Shown in pieces: positions 5,923 to 8,491 of a stretch of DNA of 8,491 nucleotides. Within the stretch, counting starts at the first letter, position 1, and each line of letters starts with the position of its first letter. The translations under genes were made by a program, and so were the position numbers. Origin of the DNA: CAZXNF01 sp050741255. GTDB lineage: Bacteria; Pseudomonadota; Gammaproteobacteria; Burkholderiales; SG8-41. Under the pieces are notes generated by a model that saw nothing but the letters and a program-made list of their open reading frames with translations, did no database searches and was not told where the DNA came from. The stretch covers positions 1 through 8,491 of the forward strand of contig JBOIEQ010000179.1 of NCBI GenBank assembly GCA_050741255.1. The letters are read 5' to 3'.

Positions 5923-7130
5923 TCACGCTCCAGGACATCGAACGCGCGGCCGCCACGCTGGCGGGACAAGTGGCGAACACGCCCTGCCTGCACTCGCGCA
6001 CGCTGTCGGAGTTGACGGGCGCCGAGATCCACCTCAAGTTCGAGAACCACCAGTTCACCGCTTCCTTCAAGGAACGCGGCGCGCTGAACCGGCTGACGGC
6101 GCTGACGGCCGACGAGCGCCGGCGTGGGGTGATCGCGGCCTCCGCCGGCAATCATGCGCAGGGCGTAGCGCACCACGCGCAGCGTCTCGGCGTGCCCGCC
6201 ACCATCGTGATGCCGCAGTTCACCCCGCAGGTGAAGGTCGAGCGCACGCGTGCCTTTGGCGCGGAAATCGTGCTGACCGGCGAGAATTTCGATGCGGCGT
6301 ATGCGCATGCGCAGACGCTCGCGCAGCAGCGCAACCTCGTGTTCATACACCCCTACGACGATCCGCTGGTGATGGCGGGGCAGGGCACGGTCGCGCTGGA
6401 GATGCTGGCCGCCGTGCCGTCGCTGGACACGCTGGTGGTGCCGATCGGCGGCGGCGGCCTGATCGCGGGCATGGCCACCGCCGGCAAGGCGCTGCGGCCG
6501 GGTCTGCAGGTGATCGGCGTCGAGAGCCGGCGTTTCCCGTCGATGGCCTGCGCGCTGCGCGGCGAGGCGCCCGCGTTCGGCCGCAGCACCATTGCCGAAG
6601 GCATCGCGGTCAGGACGCCCGGAACGCTGACGCTGCCGTTGGTGCGCGAGCGGGTGGACGACATCGTGCTGGTGGACGAAGGCGATTTCGAACGCGCGAT
6701 CCTGCTGTTGCTGGAAATCGAGAAAACGGTGGTCGAAGGGGCGGGCGCGGCAGGGCTAGCCGCGGTGCTCGCCAACCCCGCACGTTTTCGTGGCCGTCGC
6801 GTCGGACTGGTCCTGTGCGGCGGCAACATCGATCCGCTGACACTGGCGTTCATCATCGCGCGCGGCCTGGTGCGTACGGGGCGGCTCGCCCGCATCGCGG
6901 TCGAGCTGGATGACCGTCCCGGCGCGCTCGCCCGCGCCACCGCGACGATCGCCGCGGCCGGCGCCAACATCGAGGAAGTCCACCACCAGCGCGCGTTTAC
7001 GCAGGTGGCGGTGCAGTCGGCGGAAGTCCTGTTCGTGATCCAGACGCGCGATCACGCGCACGCGGTGGAGGTTGTCGAGCAACTGTGCACGGCGGGATTC
7101 CGCGCCCATGCCGAAATGCTGGCCGACTGA
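5919..7130 (+). CDS. ilvA: Threonine ammonia-lyase (threonine dehydratase), one ACT domain
   Basis: A 403-residue PLP enzyme that deaminates L-threonine to 2-oxobutyrate and ammonia, and often serine to pyruvate. The fold-type II catalytic domain covers about residues 5-320. The Schiff-base lysine is K51 in ASFKERGALN, followed by the substrate loop SAGNHAQG and the PLP-phosphate glycine loop GGGGLIAG (177-184). A single ACT domain (about 326-400, ELDDRPGALA through GANIEEVHHQRAF) ends the protein. This size fits the medium-length form with one C-terminal regulatory domain, between the ~330-residue TdcB type and the ~510-residue biosynthetic IlvA. Feedback by isoleucine or valine, or activation by a nucleotide, cannot be decided from sequence. 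The ATG at 5919 overlaps the synthetase stop (ATGA), has no own ribosome binding site and so is probably translationally coupled. The symbol ilvA follows common usage; a catabolic role is equally possible. Confidence 0.93.
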   Translation: MITLQDIERAAATLAGQVANTPCLHSRTLSELTGAEIHLKFENHQFTASFKERGALNRLTALTADERRRGVIAASAGNHAQGVAHHAQRLGVPATIVMPQFTPQVKVERTRAFGAEIVLTGENFDAAYAHAQTLAQQRNLVFIHPYDDPLVMAGQGTVALEMLAAVPSLDTLVVPIGGGGLIAGMATAGKALRPGLQVIGVESRRFPSMACALRGEAPAFGRSTIAEGIAVRTPGTLTLPLVRERVDDIVLVDEGDFERAILLLLEIEKTVVEGAGAAGLAAVLANPARFRGRRVGLVLCGGNIDPLTLAFIIARGLVRTGRLARIAVELDDRPGALARATATIAAAGANIEEVHHQRAFTQVAVQSAEVLFVIQTRDHAHAVEVVEQLCTAGFRAHAEMLAD

Positions 7131-7144
7131 GGGCCGGGCGACGG

Positions 7145-8110
7145 CTAACCGGGCTTGATGCCGCCGGTCTTGATGACTTTTCTCCAGCGATCGTAGTCCT
7201 GCCGCAGCCAGCGGCCGAGCGCTTCCGGCGAACCGGGAGCGGGTTCCGCGCCCTGCGCGGAGAGCCTTTGCGCGAGGGCGGGATCGCTCAGGATGCGGAC
7301 CACTTCCGCGTTGAGTTTGTTCACGATGGCGGCAGGGGTGCCCGCGGGGGCGAACAGTGCATTCCAGTTCGCGTACTCGAAACCCGGATAACCGGTTTCC
7401 GCCACCGTCGGCACATCGGGCGCCGAGGCAACGCGCTTCGCGCTGCCGACAGCCAGCGCCTTCAGCCGGCCGCTCTGCACGTGCGGCATGACCGATGGCA
7501 TGCTGACGAAGATCATCTGTACCTGGCCGGCGATCAGGTCGGTCACGGCAGGCGCGCCACCCTTGTACGGCACATGCACGACGTCAATGCCGGTTGCCAG
7601 TTTGAGCAGTTCCATTCCGAGGTGCGTCGCCGTGCCGGTGCCGCTCGAACCGAAATTGAGCTGGCCGGGCTTGCTCTTCGCCAACGCCACCAGTTCCTTC
7701 ACGTTGTTCGCCGGCAGCGCGGGATGGGCGACGAGAATCTGCGGGTTGATGACCAGCATGCAGACCGGCGCGAAATCCCTGAACGGATCGTAGGGGAGTT
7801 TCGCCATCAGGTTGGGGTTGATGGCCATGCCGCCGGCGGTGCCGACGAGCAGGTTGTAGCCGTCCGGCGCGGCACGGGCGACGATCTCCGTGCCGACGAC
7901 GCCACCGGCGCCGCCCCGGTTGTCGAGGATGACCGGCTGGCCCCAGGTCTCGGCAAGGCGCTGCGCGATGGGCCGCACCACGGTGTCGCTCGGACCGCCC
8001 GCGGGGAACGTGATGACGATGCGGATGGGGCGTGAAGGATAGGTTTGCGCCACGGCGGCTTCCGCCGTCATGGCAAGAACCGCGATCGCAAGCAAGCAGA
8101 ATGGGCGCAT
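7145..8110 (-). CDS. Bug-family (TctC-like) periplasmic solute-binding protein
   Basis: A 321-residue extracytoplasmic binding protein of the tripartite tricarboxylate transporter receptor family, greatly expanded in Burkholderiales. Residues 1-21 form a Sec signal peptide (MRPFC, hydrophobic LLAIAVLAM, then AVA before Q22). The mature protein starts QTYPSRPIRIV and shows family marks: FPAGGPSDTVVRP, NRGGAGGVVGTE, PYDPFRDFAPV and VPYKGGAPAVTDLIAGQVQ. Ligands of characterised members are carboxylates (citrate, glutamate, nicotinate, aromatic acids). No membrane partner (TctA/TctB) is in view, so it is an orphan receptor within this window. The start is ambiguous: ATG at 8110 gives a textbook signal peptide but no ribosome binding site, while ATG at 8155 adds 15 residues and has GGAGG 11 bases upstream (minus strand, 8171-8167). 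It is convergent with the ammonia-lyase (14-bp gap, no obvious terminator) and divergent from the crotonase gene. Confidence 0.92.
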   Translation of the reverse strand: MRPFCLLAIAVLAMTAEAAVAQTYPSRPIRIVITFPAGGPSDTVVRPIAQRLAETWGQPVILDNRGGAGGVVGTEIVARAAPDGYNLLVGTAGGMAINPNLMAKLPYDPFRDFAPVCMLVINPQILVAHPALPANNVKELVALAKSKPGQLNFGSSGTGTATHLGMELLKLATGIDVVHVPYKGGAPAVTDLIAGQVQMIFVSMPSVMPHVQSGRLKALAVGSAKRVASAPDVPTVAETGYPGFEYANWNALFAPAGTPAAIVNKLNAEVVRILSDPALAQRLSAQGAEPAPGSPEALGRWLRQDYDRWRKVIKTGGIKPG

Positions 8111-8155
8111 GGGGCAGGCTGGCCAGTGGGGTGGAAGACGCCGGGAATCTAGCAT

Positions 8156-8231
8156 GCTGCAGCCCGCCTCCGCTGCGGCTTGGGCTAAACTAACGGTCCT
8201 TTTCCGGACAACCTCAGCGAGAAAGCGCCGC
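8156..8231. other. Divergent intergenic region between Bug receptor and crotonase genes
   Basis: This short region must hold both outward promoters if the two genes are transcribed separately. A -10-like TAAACT (8186-8191) points toward the crotonase gene but lacks a matching -35. A small inverted repeat, GTCC (8196-8199) and GGAC (8206-8209), and an AGCCC/GGGCT pair (8161-8165, 8182-8186) are the only symmetric elements. GGAGG on the minus strand (8171-8167) may be the ribosome binding site of a receptor start at 8155. No operator can be named with confidence. Confidence 0.3.
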
Positions 8232-8491
8232 ATGAAATCGTCGATCGACAAACTGATTGCCAAGAAAGATGGCCATATCGGCTGGATCACCTTCAACCAG
8301 CCCGAAAAACTCAATGCCGTGTCCTTCGAGATGTGGGAGGCGCTGCCGCTTATCCTGAAGGAGATGGAAGAGGACATCGACATCCGCCTGGTGATCCTGA
8401 AGGGCGCGGGCGAGAAGGCCTTCGTGTCCGGCGCGGACATTTCCCAATTCGGCGAAAAGCGTTCCTCGACGGAAGCCGTGCTGGCCTATAA
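8232..8491 (+). CDS. Enoyl-CoA hydratase/isomerase (crotonase) family, 5' part only
   Basis: The first 86 codons of a crotonase-superfamily enzyme, cut by the right edge of the window. The N-terminal strand (HIGWITFNQPEKLNAVSFEMW, about residues 15-35) and the first oxyanion-hole segment AFVSGADISQF (63-73) are diagnostic. The superfamily acts on acyl-CoA thioesters: hydration of enoyl-CoA, double-bond shift or C-C cleavage. The catalytic glutamates lie further on and are not visible, so reaction and substrate cannot be assigned. The ATG at 8232 is preceded by a weak purine-rich site (GAGAAAG, about six bases away). It is divergent from the Bug receptor with 121 bp between the start codons (76 bp if the receptor starts at 8155). 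A feruloyl-CoA hydratase/lyase is one possibility given the NDP-forming synthetase upstream, but generic fatty- or organic-acid enoyl-CoA hydratase is more likely. Confidence 0.88.
   Translation, partial: MKSSIDKLIAKKDGHIGWITFNQPEKLNAVSFEMWEALPLILKEMEEDIDIRLVILKGAGEKAFVSGADISQFGEKRSSTEAVLAY

Noticed and set aside
7131..7144. Possible bidirectional terminator between the ammonia-lyase and Bug genes
   Set aside because: The 14-bp gap has no stable stem and no T-tract on either strand.
7085..8035. Plus-strand frame of 316 codons opposite the Bug receptor
   Set aside because: Arg/Gly/His-rich with no domain; the minus strand has a signal peptide and clear Bug motifs.

Overview
The window looks like chromosomal DNA of a GC-rich betaproteobacterium, most likely of the Burkholderiales type. 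The reasons are strong G/C preference at third codon positions, a DUF1178 protein, an orphan Bug-family (TctC-like) periplasmic binding protein and a DUF294/CBS protein followed by a DEDDh exonuclease. The placement is inferred from gene content only; there is no rRNA or tRNA to confirm it. No phage, transposase, CRISPR array or RNA gene was found. Gene density is high and no gene-free stretch exceeds about 180 bases.

Layout. Bases 1-85 form one imperfect palindrome centred on base 43, probably a dispersed intergenic repeat. A plus-strand run follows: a DUF1178 zinc-ribbon-like protein (177-629), a single-domain universal stress protein (696-1142), a cNMP-binding/CBS/DUF294 protein (1165-3072), a DEDDh 3'-5' exonuclease (3069-3770), an NDP-forming acyl-CoA synthetase (3844-5922) and a threonine ammonia-lyase with an ACT domain (5919-7130). 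Two of the junctions are ATGA overlaps of 4 nt: DUF294/exonuclease and synthetase/ammonia-lyase. After a 14-bp tail-to-tail gap comes a minus-strand Bug solute-binding protein (7145-8110). It is divergent from an enoyl-CoA hydratase/isomerase gene that runs off the right edge (from 8232).

How the genes may work together. The plus-strand block is rich in proteins that bind or use adenine nucleotides: the stress protein, the CBS pair and the ADP/ATP-linked synthetase. From memory, the DUF294/CBS + exonuclease pair lies next to acetate permease genes in pseudomonads; here it precedes an NDP-forming acetate/acyl-CoA ligase, so both contexts concern the acyl-CoA/acetate node. Threonine ammonia-lyase makes 2-oxobutyrate, whose oxidation gives propionyl-CoA. 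A ligase of the ADP-forming family could convert that to propionate with ATP gain, or activate acids in the other direction. The Bug protein and the crotonase suggest uptake and degradation of organic acids, but their substrates cannot be read from the sequence.

The least explained items are the 85-bp palindrome and the purpose of the coupled DUF294-exonuclease pair. Nothing here proves a wholly new system.
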